A stretch of 64,000 nt of DNA from Bilabrum cf. latius (taxonomy: Eukaryota > Bigyra: Bicosoecida > Bigyra > Bicosoecida). The position numbers were made by a program, and so were the translations under genes. The notes under the pieces are model-generated. The model had not been told where the DNA came from. It saw only the letters and a list, made by a program, of their open reading frames with translations, and ran no database searches. Below are positions 48,401 to 60,352 of the stretch, piece after piece (the stretch's first letter is position 1; each line of letters opens with the position of its first letter). The stretch spans positions 434,001-498,000 of the forward strand of contig OZ237775.1 in NCBI GenBank assembly GCA_965178125.1, in the 5' to 3' direction.

Positions 48401-51400
48401 GGTGGCAGCTCTCAGCGGAGTTCGAGACGGGCGAGACCACTCAAAGCAAAGAAGCCGCCCAAGGACCTGCGAGCCGCCGATGCGATCATCTTCCACCAGG
48501 TGACGCCCTCTCTCGGCTGCTGCGAGTGGCTTCGGCTGTGGGCGCTGAGGGTGGTGGCGAGCGGTCCGTTCGCGGCAACGATCGTTCTGTTGATCCTAGC
48601 GAACGCTGCTGTGCTGGCGCTGGAGCAGTATCCCATCGTGCCGCGGCGCCAATCGATCGCAGAGATGATCAATTTCGGCCTGTCTGCTGTGTTTGCAGTA
48701 GAAATGACGCTCAAGATGTACGCGCTTGGATTCGAGGCGTATTTCAGAGATCGCTTCAACGTCTTCGACGCCGTGGTGGTGCTCGTGTCTGCCATAGAAA
48801 TCGCGATCAGCCCTCCTGATTTTCTAGTGGGGGGCGACGATGACTCGAGCGGCGGGGCCGCGCTGTCCGGTCTGCGGACATTTAGGATTGTGCGCGTGCT
48901 GAAGCTAGCCCGCTCGCTCGTGTCTCTGCGGGTGCTGCTGGAGACGATCTTGAGGTCTCTCCAAGACGTGGCTAACTTTGCGCTGCTGCTTTTCCTGTTC
49001 ATATACATCTTCTCTCTGCTGGGGCAGTTCCTGTTCGCGAACCGCTTCCGGTTCGATCCGCGGTCCGGGGACGTGGTCAGGCTCGGAACGGCTGGATTTG
49101 ACGATGCTGAGGTGCCCCGCGAGAACTTTGACAACTTTCTGTCCGCCTTTGTCTCAATCTTCTCGATTCTGATGGTTGAGGCATGGCCCTCGATTTTGTT
49201 CTCCGGTTGGAGGGCCTCCCGTGCCGAGACAGATGCCTTTGAGCTGATCGCCGTGCTGTACTTTGTGGTTGTCGTGGTGGTCGGCAACCTGGTGTTGCTC
49301 TCTCTCTTTCTGGCCATCCTGCTGTCCAACTTCGAGGGGCTGGACGAGGAGATGGCGAACGCGGCGGAGCGGCTCCGTCGGAAGGCGCTGGGCACCAGCA
49401 AGAAGAAGAAGAAAAAGAAAAAAGGGCCTAAGGGCGGCGATTCAGTGGGCGGCAGTGGAGGCTCCTCGGCAGGTGGCGTGCCAATTTACTCAGAGGATGA
49501 CAGCAACAGCGGTTCAGACGACACAGATGGGTCTGTCGCGATGCCGTTTGATCCAGCTCTGCTGAGTTCCACAGAAAGCGAAGAGGAGAGCGAAGAAGAT
49601 CAGTTCCTGGAAGACCTGCAGAACGCCCCGTAGAGCTCACGGAACGGGCTATCTGCTTCGAATGCCTCTAGCCGGTGGTTCTTCTAGTCCAGGAGAGACC
49701 AACTCCTTGGTGCCCAACGGTCCGGTGCAAGCATAGGCTCGCAGCGATCGACTCCTCTGGGCATGCCGGGCCCGCCTGTCGTAGCTAAATCGCTTGGAAT
49801 CGATGGGTAGTCTGTAGCCAGTGGCGGCAGATCCATCGCCAGCAGCGGAATCGGTACACGAGGCCGCCGCACTTCCCTTATTGACATGCGAGGGGCTACT
49901 GGCACGGGCTTAATACGCAGCCAGTCACCAGCGGTGGGATCCCGAGCCAGCCCAGCCTTCCTGCGCAAGAAGCGGTCCATGCGGAGCAACGCCTCCTTCC
50001 GGTCGAATTCCTCAAAGGGCAGCAGCAGTCAGGTGGCCGAAGCCATGGCAGCGCTGAAGAAGGGCAAGTCCGGCAAGAACCTGCTGCGGAAGCGCATGTC
50101 CCACACCAACGCGCAGATGAACCAGCTACTCGCGAAGAGATCCTTCCGCTTCAAGAAATCGCACGCGGCTCAGAAAGAGGAGCAGCGCAAACAAATGATG
50201 GCGCTAGATGCTTTCGGATCGCCGAACGAGTCGAGGCAGGGCAAAGCCCCTCCCTCGCTCACCAACTCGCCGCCGGACCAAAAGAGGCGCCTGCGAGGCC
50301 CGAGCCCCTCCGCGAGCGACGGACACAAGAGCGTCAAGGACGGGCGCGGCTCCAGACAGGGGGCGATGGACACGGAAGGGTCCATCCAGCCCTTCGATAT
50401 GGAGGGCTTCGTGTCTCGGCCAGTGGTAGTGCGAGCTGACTCAGGTCTCAAGCCCTAGATGCTGGTTAGCAGCGGCATAGGCGCAAGCGCGGGGCAGCAT
50501 TCCACCGACCAGCCAGCCAACGACGCGGGAACGGTGAATTCCTCAGAACTCGGCAAGTCTGCGGGGGACGATGGTTCGAGCAGCGGCGCTGGCTCCCGAG
50601 CCACAGCACCACCTGTCAGTGGTGCCGCAACATCCAAGAGCAAGCGGGCCTCCCGAGTGGCAGGGTTGTTCCTCAAGGCACTCGGCAACGCCGCCATGAA
50701 GAATTCAGCCGAGTCGGGCACGCCTGCTCCGGACAACGAGACGCCATCTTCAGCAGCGAGCGGTGCCCTATCCAGTTTCGCCCGTCGCAAGAAGCGCATG
50801 AGCTCCCTCAAAGACGCCGCCAATGCCATCCGAATGGCGCAGCGTGCCACTAGACGGTCGGATGCCAAGCGCGACAGAGGAGCCTCAAAGAGCAACATAG
50901 CATCGATCGTTTCTACTATCTAGGCGAGACAGGAGGGTAAGAAACGGACGTGCCAGTACTACACGGGCAAGTTCCTCCGACGGGTGTGGAGGAACGTGAG
51001 AGGCACCGTGATTGGTATGCGAGACCAGAACGCTGTGTCGGAATTCATGTCTCGCCTAAACAGCATCAAGTAGCGATTGGACGATAAAGCCAAGGCAGTG
51101 TCGCCCACCAAGCAGGCCACCAAGCAGGCCACCACTACCTCCTTCCGAACAGACGGCAGCGGGACCGGCACAGCAGTGGCTGTAGGGACTGGAGCCGGCC
51201 GGCGGGCGCGACCCTCACCAGCCGGTGCGATCGAAGGCCCAACCAACACATCGTCCAACCTAGGCATGTCGGCTCTGACGTACGGCAGTGCGGGCTCAGC
51301 AGCAGCCAAGCAGGGCGCAGGCGCTGGGGCAGCCTCCTAGGATGCGCCGAAGAGCATCTTACGGAAGGGTGGCAAGCGCGCCTCTACGCACGCAGACAGC

Positions 51401-54400
51401 CCGTCCCAGACACGAGACACTCGGCTCAACGCCTCGGGATTGATGGCCTCGCCTGATCACTCCCAGAATGGAGGTGCTGGGCTGCATGGCGTGCCTGCAA
51501 GCGCGATGAAGCCCACGAGTGCATCAAAGGTGGACGCAATGTTCAGCCCCGAGGCGGCAAAATCGGCTGCACGTGATGCTTCTGACCCATACAGCAACCT
51601 GAGGGCATAGACGGCTAGAAAGCGCGCGTCAGATGGTGGGGTGGCTGCGGGCAGACGGCGGCGATCAAGCGCGGTGCGACACGACTTGCTGTCTGCTGCA
51701 CACGTTGGCGATGCCGATTCTGGCTCGACGGGCGGTGCTGCCGCCGCTGCTGACGGCTTGGAAAAAGTCGGGGCTGGCTCCTCCAGGCAGCGCCGTGCAT
51801 CTGCAGTCGCTCGGTTGTCCAGCACCGGGGGTCGACAGAGGCGGGGCTCGATCGCCCGCCGCTCCCGCAGACCCAGTCAGGTGGAGCAGCTGATTGGAAG
51901 GCTGTTCGCGGGCGGGGCTGCTGCAGATAACGGTGCGGCTGATGATGATGCGGATGCGCTTGGTACAGAGCAAGAGGCTTGGCGCGGCATTCAAAAGCGA
52001 ACGATGGAGAAGAGGAGGAAGCAGAAGCAGAGAGAGAGGCAAGCAGAACGGAGACGAGTGAACGAGGTCACAATGGACCCAGAGGTTGAGCGCAGGCTGA
52101 AAACCATGGAGCTGGCGCTGAACGCGCACAAAGAGCACACCCGCATGACCTGGCTGGGCCGCGATCGGGCAGAGCAAGCAAGGTCCCGGCAGATGCGCCG
52201 ATCGCTTGGCGGACCGACCGACCAGTCAGTGCCGGGCCAAAGACTTGGCAACGTAGATGACGAGCACAGCACGAACAGCCAGCTGGCAATGAGGCTGAAC
52301 ACCGGCGGCTTCGGGTCGTCCGGCCAGGTATCCGCTGGCGTTGGTGCCAGGGGCGGTCGCGATTCCCGAGGCAAGGTACGGGGGCAGCGCAGACCGACTA
52401 AGGAACGCAGGTAGTCACTTAACGACCAGGTGCTTCTGATGGACGCCATGCCCTCCAAGAGACCCATCCCGGCTCTCGGGCTGCTGGCTCCCAAAGACAA
52501 CCAGCTGCCCTCCGTCCGAACGCCGCTGGGCAGCGCCGGGGCCCGTGTTGGACGAGGCAGAGAGGACTTGCACCGCCACCCGAAGGGTTCTGTCACCACT
52601 CGAGCCGCCAACGCAAAGGGCGGCATCAAGGGTTCTCTGTTCGGGTTTGATTCGGATGTGGTCGACGAGGTGATTGGGATGGATGATCTGCACGCTAGTA
52701 GTCGACACAGCGATGCCAGCAAGGGCAAGAGCTCCAAGTCCGGTGGGGGCCGTCGCTCCGGGTCTGGGTCTCGGGAGCTCTCGGGCACGCAACACGAGTC
52801 AGGTTCGAAGGGCAGTTTATCTTAGGCAGGAAGCGTGGTACCAGACTCCGGCTCGGTGCAAGAAGGGAAGATGCCATCGTCCCACCTAGAGGGGGCAGCT
52901 CTCGATGCGTGGCAGGATGTGAGGGAGGGCGAGGCACGCCGCCAGAGACGCAGCTCCAGAGGATCAGCAGAGCGATCCCGCAGGAGCTCAAAGGGCAGCC
53001 AGAGGTCTTTTGCCAGCAAGCACAGCGCCAAGCTGCCCACGCTCGAGGAGGCAATGCAGTCCTTCCCGTACAGGTCTGCAGCCGGCCGCATCACGCGGGC
53101 GCCATCACAGAGCTCATCGATCTTCGGCAAAGTGTCCGGCCCGCATACCGACATCGGTGTCGCGCCCGCCCGCGGGAGACAGGTTAGCGCTCCCCCCGCT
53201 CAGCGAACGAACCAAGGGGGTGATGCAGGGGATCATGACAGGCGTCCGTCAGGTGCTGGCACACGAGGCACACAGGGCACACGAGGCACACAGGGCACAC
53301 GAGGGTCGCAGTCCAGGCGAAGGAGCCGCAACAGCTCCAGCCTGGACGGAACAAAGGATTCGGAGCTGAGAGCAACTGCACAGGCTGCGGCCGTGGCTGT
53401 AGCCGATGCGCAGGCGAAGAAGCTTCTACGAGAGGCATCCGAGGCCGGCGTGAGAGTCAGGCGCCACAGCTGTCCCAATGCGCTAGACCGCGGCCTAGAG
53501 CGGTTCGGTCGCGACGAGATGCACAGGAAGGGGTACGTTCTCACGGAAGTCCCGCCCCCACTCAGTGCAAAGGTATCCGAAGTGGCTGGTGCCGAAACCG
53601 CCTCGCAGCTTGCTCCCGGCCACAGGAGGCGCAAGCCATCCGCGTTCAGCAGTGCTAGCAGGGGTGCGCTAATGATGGAGCGGCCGGGGGAGCCTGGGGC
53701 AGGCATATCGTCTCTGGACTCGCGCAAACTGGCAGGCGCTGCAGCCGGTGGTGCTGCGACAGGCGTACTGCAGTCAATCGGCGAGGGTGAAATCCTGCCA
53801 GCTGGGACGAGTGTCGCTGAGCTTGAGGCCAGCTCGGCTGGTGCGGTACCGGCAGAGGCAGCCCGTGTCAGCATCGCCGACCTGCGATCGGGCAGAAAGG
53901 ACTAGTGGTCTACCAATCGTGGTATGCACCGCGTGCAGACATTCAATTCCCCTGCAAGGGTGCGCCAGCTGGCACGTCAAGAAGGGCGGGAGGCTCTAGA
54001 GGGCGGTCTACTGGGCCGATACCAGGCGAGCGGTGCTGGACAGCTGGCAGCTCGTCGTACCGGTCAGGCGGCCCCCCGTCGGTCGAAAGAGGGCAGGGGG
54101 ATGCGAAGGGTGCCAAGCGCACTGCCAGGGGGGCTGCGCATGGGGAAAACGTCGTTTAGTGCCGGTTTGGGCGCCGCCCGGGATGGGGTGCAATCTACGC
54201 CACGCTCGGGCGTTGGCTCAGGCAAGCTGCGGCCGGCAGAGGTCTCTGTGCTTAAGGCGTACGGTGGCATCGATGCTTCACCCTCTACCTCAAAGACGCC
54301 GCTGCGATGGGGCTGGAAGAAGGCACAGATGAGGCAGAGCAAGATCAAGCAGCACAAGGCCAAGCAGATGTCACACAGGCACCTGGACACGGGCGGTGCG

Positions 54401-57400
54401 GCCGGCGCTGCCAGTCGTGGTCGGCAGCTGAGTGCCCTGGAGCAAGCCAACCTCAAGCGAACGAGCACAGGAGTGCCGGGGACCTTTATGGCGGGAAGCC
54501 GCACCCGTCCCAGCGCAGGGGGAGGCAGGCCTTCGCCCAAGGAACCAGTGCCCAGGGCCTTGCAGATCGGTGCCGCCGAGGGGATGGCCCATGCCAAGCG
54601 AGACCGTGCATTCGGAGCCAACAATGCCGTGGCTAAACAAGCTGCAGGTACTGTCCTTGCGAAAGATTCGTTCATCGAAGGCCTCAAGCGTGTCGAGTCG
54701 CCAGCCACGAGCGATGCCGCGCCTGCCTCTGCCGATGGCAGCGGCAGTGTGACTGGACTTGTGGGCGTGGACACGCTCGGGCGACCTACTGGAAGGGCAG
54801 TGGAGGGCCGCAGCGTTGCCTCCTCGGGTTCCGGTAGGCCCCCTGCCGGGCCCCATGGGCATCGCCGTGCCACCCACGAAGGGGGTGCAGCGCAGCACCA
54901 CGAGCATGTTGACGAACCCGGGGCATCGGCTGCCCCTGCTCAAGCAGCAGTTCACAAGCATGCCCCGCTCCAAAGAAACCTATCGCAGAAGCAAATGAAT
55001 TTGCTGCACGGGATTCGGGGTGCTCGTGCACCTATAATGTCGGAGCATGACGCAGAGGAGCGGATGCGCCACATGGAGTCCGACAACCTGCGCCGTCAGA
55101 TGCACGGGATCGAGCATGGGATGGACGCGATCCTGGGCGACGAGGAGGAGAACCAAGAAGGTACGGGCTCCGGTGGGGAGGGCAGCTCGGACGTTGAGTC
55201 GGACGACGACCACTTTGACCAGGTGCTGGATCTCTTTGATCTGGAGCACCCTGACTTGTGCAGGAGGACGAGGCAGAGGGCCGTGACGTACCTGGCGCTG
55301 TGCTGCGGATGCGTGACCCAAAATGAGGTGGACCGTATTGGGCAGGAGGGTGAATATGCCGAGGAGGGGGGTGACCAGGACGAGGACAAGCCATCTGCTG
55401 GGGCTGGAGAATCGGGCGGGGGCTACTGCGGCTGCTGCTGTCGGGAAGCACGAGGAGGACCAGGCAGCGGCAGTTCCTCGGTAGCCTCGCCAAATGTGTC
55501 CCCAGCGATGCGAGGGAACAGGGCCACTGCCACCGTAACCCCAATGGCTGCTGTCAAGCAGGGTAGTCTGCACTCTGATCAGCATCAGAAGCAGCAGCAC
55601 TTCACGTTTGCTGGTCCAGCGGCAAGGTCCAGCGTGTCCGGTACACCACCGGCTGCGCTCGTGGCTGCAACGCCCAGGTCACCTGCGCGGTCTCCGATGC
55701 GGTCGCCATTGCGCTCCCCTGCTCGTCGCAACCGAGGCATGCGAAACTCAAAGACTTCGGCAGACTCCGCCGCTGCTGCACTGAAAGAGGCCTTCGGAGA
55801 CAACGGAGGGGCACCACCCTCTCCAACCGCGAGACGCGCCACTGTGCAGGGACATTCTAGGGGGTCCAGCTCTACCGCTCACTCTGTTGATATCGGCGAG
55901 GCTGGATAGGGCAAGGGTAACGAAGACGGTGACGATGAGGAAGACACGGATGCGGGAGAGCTGGATCTGGCAGCCAAGCAGGAGCTTGCAGTGGCCTCTG
56001 TGTGCCCGGGCTTCTTCTCCAACCGGTCGCTCTGCCTCTTTGCCCCCCATGACAGCGTCCGCAGGCAAGCAGTCTGGATCGTGTCCCAGAGCTGGTTCGA
56101 TAACACCATTCTGGTCCTCATCCTGCTTGCCTGCGTGGTGCTGTCTCTCGACTCACCCCTCCTGGATCCGGCCAGTCGGCTGGCCAGCGCCCTAACGGCC
56201 ATCGATCTGGCGCTGACGTTCATCTTCCTCGCCGAACTCATCATCAAGGTGCTCGCAAACGGACTCATGTTTGGCTCCATCGCATACCTGACCTCGGCTT
56301 GGAATTGGCTTGACGCCAGCCTCGTTGCGATCTCGCTCTTTGCCCTGTCTGGCGCAGCTTCGACGAACATCAACAGCCTCCGGTCGCTTCGGGCGCTCAG
56401 GGCACTTCGGCCACTGAGGGTTATCAACAGGAATGAAGGTCTGCGGGTGGTGGTTAATTCTCTATTCCGCGCCATTCCCTCTATTCTCAACGTGCTCGTC
56501 ATCCTCGTGCTGTTCCTGTTCATCTTCTCGACTGTCAGCGTCAGCTTCTTCAAAGGCAGCTTCGACAACTGCACGGGGCCTGTATTTGAGGCCCTTACGG
56601 ATGAGCAGCAGGACCTCGTTGTGAATCCGCGCCCATTCAACGACTTGACGCCTGCAGAACAATCGTGGGCGGCCGACCCCGTCAATCGGCCGTCCTTCCC
56701 CAGCACCAACCCAACGTCCAAAGATGTGTGCCTGTGGCTCGCTGCGGACTGGGAGCCAACGGTGCCGCAAAACTTTGACAACGTCGGCAACGCGATGGCC
56801 ACCCTTTTCGAGCTCATGTCGACGGAAGGGTGGCTCAACATCATGTACGCCGGTGTGGATGCCCGTGGGATCGAGATGCAGCCGGTGCGCGACTACCAGC
56901 CCCTCTGGCAGCTGTACTTTATCGTGTACATGATCCTCGGGTCGCAGCTAGTCATAAACCTGTTCGTCGGTGTGGTCATTGACGCGTTCAGCAGATAGAG
57001 GCAGGAGCAGGGGGAGAACTCGCTGCTGACAGAGTCGCAGAAAGAATGGGTTGCCACGCAGGAAGCCATGCTACAGGTACGACCGAAGCGAGTGCTGCGA
57101 CCCCCGCTGGACCCCACCCGCAAGAGCTTATTTTACCTGGTGCAATCTCAGAACTTCGAGATCTTCATCATCGTGTGCATCATCCTAAACGCGATCGTTA
57201 TGGCCATGTTCTACTTCGGGCAGACGTCGGCGTACGGCGACGCGCTCGAGGTGCTCAACTACGTGTTTGCTGGCATCTTCACAGTGGAGGCCGTGCTTCG
57301 AATCCTGGGGGTGGGCTTCTTTGAGTACATCACGGATCCGTGGTCCCTCTTCGATTTTCTCATCGTCATAGGCACGGACCTCGGCATCGTGCTGCGGTTC

Positions 57401-58645
57401 GTTGTGGGGCTCGATGTGGGTACGATCGCCACCCTGATCCGCACCTTCAGGATTGCCAGGATCGTCCGATTGATTCGATCCGCTCGGTCCCTCAGGGTCC
57501 TCCTCTCCACGCTGATTGCCACACTGCCCTCCCTTGCCAACATCGGTAGTTTGCTGTTCCTGCTGCTGCTCGTGTACGCGATCATGGGCGTGCAGCTGTT
57601 CGCACTGGTCAAGTTCGGGCCCGCGCTGAACGAGAACGCCAATTTCAGGTCGCTGGGCATGGCGCTGCTCACGCTGATCCGGTGTGCCACGGGCGAGGAC
57701 TTCAACGCGATCATGGCAGACCTTCAGGTCACCACGGACTGCGACCCGAACCCTACGTGGGACGACGAAGAGCCAGCGGGCTGCGGCTCTCCCATTACTG
57801 CGTACGTGTACTTCTATTCCGTGGTGCTTCTCATCGCATTCGTGCTGATCAACCTGCTGCTTGCCGCCATCCTGTCAGCCTTCACGGACAGCTCAGCGGA
57901 GGAGGACGCGCGACTGAGCAAGGAGCAGCTGGAGGCGTTCGCGACGGTGTGGGCGGAGTTCGACCAGGACGCCTCGATGTTCATGCCGGTCAGCAGGATC
58001 ATCCCGTTCCTGCGGGCACTGCCCCCGCCCATGGGCTTCGGCAGGGACTACGATGTGTCGGACGATCAGATCAGGAACCTTACGATCCAGATGAGGATAC
58101 CAACCTACGGCGGGACCATGCTGCACTTCAGCGACGTGGCGCGAGCCTGCGCCCGCCGCGTGATTGCGACGGCAGTGCAGGAGCGTGGTGACGAGTGGGA
58201 GGAGCTGCCGGAGGACCACACGGTGGAGAGGAAGTGGCAGGAGCTGAGGCGGTCTTCCATCTCGAGGGTCATGCGAAGCAGGCGAAACGTGCTGGGGCCG
58301 GATGCGATGCTGAGCGATGCAGAGATCGGCGCAGGTGGCGCCGGGTCTGTCGGCAGGAAGCCGTACGGTATCCAGCACATCTACGCAGCGAGGGCGATCT
58401 CCGACACGTTCCGCTGCTGGCGCTTCCGCTGGAAACTCGCATCGGCCATGGCAGAGCTAGAGCAGGTGCTCGAGGAGGAGGGGGGTGACGAGGAGGGCAG
58501 AGGAAATCAGGACGAGGACGGGTATGCTGAGGAAGGGGAGGTGATGCGTGGTGGAGCTGCTGCGACTGGGTACGGGCAGACCCCGCTGGGGATGCACCAG
58601 CGCGGTGATGGGAACCACGTGCCATTCGGGGGTCCTGAGCTGTGA
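42452..58645 (+). CDS. Giant four-domain voltage-gated calcium-type channel, EEEE filter (UAG read as Gln)
   Basis: A single uninterrupted frame of 5,397 codons ends at UGA (58643-58645) and contains 22 UAGs but no internal UAA or UGA. Four six-TM repeats are clear. Repeat I (~42.8-44.56 kb) has S4 RTLRLLRPLRSL and filter TLEGW. Repeat II (~48.5-49.35 kb) has S4 RTFRIVRVLKLARSL and filter MVEAW. Repeat III (~56.1-57.0 kb) has S4 RSLRALRALRPLR and filter STEGW. Repeat IV (~57.15-57.9 kb) has S4 RTFRIARIVRLIRSAR and filter TGEDF. Glu at all four filter positions is the signature of Ca2+-selective Cav channels. After IVS6 there is an EF-hand/IQ-like segment (VWAEFDQDASMF to about 58200). The I-II linker (~1,250 aa) and the II-III linker (~2,100 aa) are enormous, basic and Ser/Gly-rich, and hold most UAGs. 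It is divergent from the claudin-like gene. Confidence 0.9.
53258..53303 (+). repeat. 18-bp tandem repeat in the channel II-III linker (about 2.5 copies)
   Basis: The unit GGCACACGAGGCACACAG occurs twice and partly a third time, coding repeated TRGTQG. It is in frame and lies in a disordered linker, typical of replication-slippage expansion. Confidence 0.9.
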
Positions 58646-59539
58646 ACCGTGGGACTGTTCAGGGACTCGACGCACAACTGCAGCGGGCACCGTAATTGAA
58701 TCGAATGAGCGTCTCTATATATGGATACATCTCCCTGTCGTATACGTATCTCTAAGGATCCGGATGGTACAGTGATGCGCGCGCGAATCCGGACTCCGTA
58801 ATACAGTTGGCACTTGCGTAGACTACTCAATTCAAATCGGCCAGGCTCCTTGCGCTCCACAGCCTGCTGACACCTCACGAGCGCGTCGTCGTCGCTAGAC
58901 ATCCGCCCCTCCTCGAGGTTCCAGCCGTCGCTGGGCAGCCCTTCTTCCTCTGCTCCTCCTCCGTGGCGACATGAGGTGTGGAGAAGGTCGTAATCGTCGT
59001 AGTCTAGTCAATAAATCTAGTCATCATCACCCGATGAGGCGCACCGGACCAGAGCCTGCCAGGGTACAGGTTAGCTGGGCCATAGTCAATCCAGTATTCG
59101 GCCTAGGGATACAGCGACTGGGGGAATACATATAGCTGATCACCTCCACACACTTCCGGCGTATGCGGGCCAGCAGGCTCAGAAGTTCCAGCCGTCGCTG
59201 GGCAGCCTCTGCCGTCTGGGACACCCTTGTGTTCGCCCCAAGCTCCGTCCAAGGGCGACTGCAGGCCGCTCAGCCACAAATGCGGTGAATAGCTCCAACC
59301 CCGAGAGATCGTTCTGGGAGGTCCCGATGCCCGAAGGCGCCGTGCTCTGATGGAAGCAGCCGAATCAGCACCTCAATCAGAGCGGAGCGGCCGTCCGTGA
59401 CGGACCGCACCGCGACATCCCGCGGCCACGGTATTAGTCCGAAGGCCCGAAAGAGAGCATCTGCCGAAGAAGATTGCCCTGCCGCATCTCGCCGCTCGCA
59501 CCTTTGCCCTCGTCCTCCTCCACGGCGACCTCGGCGCAC
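58646..59539. other. Convergent intergenic region with a duplicated short segment
   Basis: This lies between the 3' ends of the channel (plus) and RPB4 (minus). A 23-bp segment is repeated exactly at 58918-58940 and 59184-59206. An AATAAA at 59010-59015 could be a poly(A) signal. On the minus strand at about 59240-59100 the reading AAQRRLELLSLLARIRRK resembles the last codons of the retroelement remnant at about 9145-9175 (LLRLLARIRRK). A second decayed retroelement tail is therefore possible. Confidence 0.35.
58918..59206. repeat. Pair of identical 23-bp direct repeats (58918-58940 and 59184-59206)
   Basis: Both copies share the core CCAGCCGTCGCTGGGCAGCC and lie in non-coding sequence between convergent genes. 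On the minus strand both read AAQRRLE. Confidence 0.85.
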
Positions 59540-60262
59540 TCAGTCGCTGCCCGCCTTGCCTACCGCTAGCGCAAGCACAGCGAGCATCTGCTCGACCTCC
59601 TCTGGTGTGAACCTAGAGAGGGACGGGATCAGGGCAATTGCCTCGTCCACGCTGCCGGGAGCAAGGTTGCTCAGCGCGGAAATCTCAAACGAATGGAGCG
59701 TGACAGTCTGTGCCACGCCGCCATCGGTGGCTTCACGCGCGTACTCCAAACCACTGAGCTATTGTCTCAGCTCGTTCAGGGTATCGTAATCAGCCTTTGC
59801 AGGCGCTCCCTTGAACCGCTTCGCGAACTGTGCCGCGAGCTTCTGGGCACTGCGAAACTAGTCAAGTTGTGGCCATATTTAGAGCCACTGTGCACACCAC
59901 AAGAATGGAAAACAATATGATATTTAAAGCACTTACGGTAGCATGGAGCTTTCGTCTTGCTGTAGCCCTTCAAAGAGCGCGACTGCCTCTGCGTTCGACA
60001 AGAACTCTGCTTTCCCCAAAACTGCGGCGCGCAGAACGGAATATGGCATGAATTGCACAGTCCACTGCAATGTGATAGTACATGATACGATCATCAAAAT
60101 GCAGGCCTCACTCGAACCGAACGCGAGCTCTTCGGCGCTGATGTCCTCTTCCTCATCCTTGGCCGCAGCCGGGTCCCTTGCCACTGCGGCTGGCTCAGGC
60201 GGGCCCGCTGACTCGCCAGCGAAACCTGTATCAGCTCCAAAATCGAACCCGTCGTCGTCCAT
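59540..60262 (-). CDS. RPB4: RNA polymerase II subunit RPB4 (three exons)
   Basis: Exons 60262-60112, 60021-59937 and 59849-59540 (minus) join in phase to 181 codons plus UGA (59540-59542); one UAG follows NELRQ in exon 3. The N-terminus is acidic (MDDDGFDFGADTG, then DEEEDISAEEL). The second exon carries the Rpb4 N-terminal helix (LGKAEFLSNAEAVALFEGL). The third carries the HRDC-like C-terminal bundle with the family signature LHSFEISALSNLAP, then EAIALIPSL and RFTPEEVEQML. Rpb4 pairs with Rpb7 in the stalk of RNA polymerase II and links transcription with RNA export and decay. The length is normal for the family. It is head-to-head with MSI1. The Pol III homologue (RPC9) is less likely because the ALIPSL block is typical of Rpb4. 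Confidence 0.85.
59850..59936 (-). other. RPB4 intron 2 (87 bp)
   Basis: On the minus strand it begins GTAAGT (59936) and ends TTCGCAG (59850), joining phase 2. Another AG at 59828 would not keep the frame. Confidence 0.65.
60022..60111 (-). other. RPB4 intron 1 (90 bp)
   Basis: On the minus strand it begins GTGAGG (60111) and ends CCGCAG (60022), phase 1, and joins the acidic N-terminus to ILGKAEFLS. The sequence also reads open through the intron, so the boundaries rest on similarity to Rpb4 and phase. Confidence 0.6.
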
Positions 60263-60352
60263 GCTACGCTGCTGCCGGAATTGTGCTGCAGCCTGCAGCA
60301 GATTCGCGCGAAGTTGCGTGACAATAGGCCAGTGTATTAAAAACAAGACAAA
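60263..60352. promoter_or_regulatory. Very short shared promoter of RPB4 and MSI1
   Basis: Only 90 bp separate the two divergent ATGs (126 bp if MSI1 starts at 60389). Both genes encode core nuclear proteins, so a bidirectional housekeeping promoter is plausible. Confidence 0.5.

Noticed and set aside
48412-49401. Minus-strand ORF (329 aa) opposite channel repeat II
   Set aside because: The plus strand here encodes clear S1-S6 and pore motifs; the antisense reading has none.
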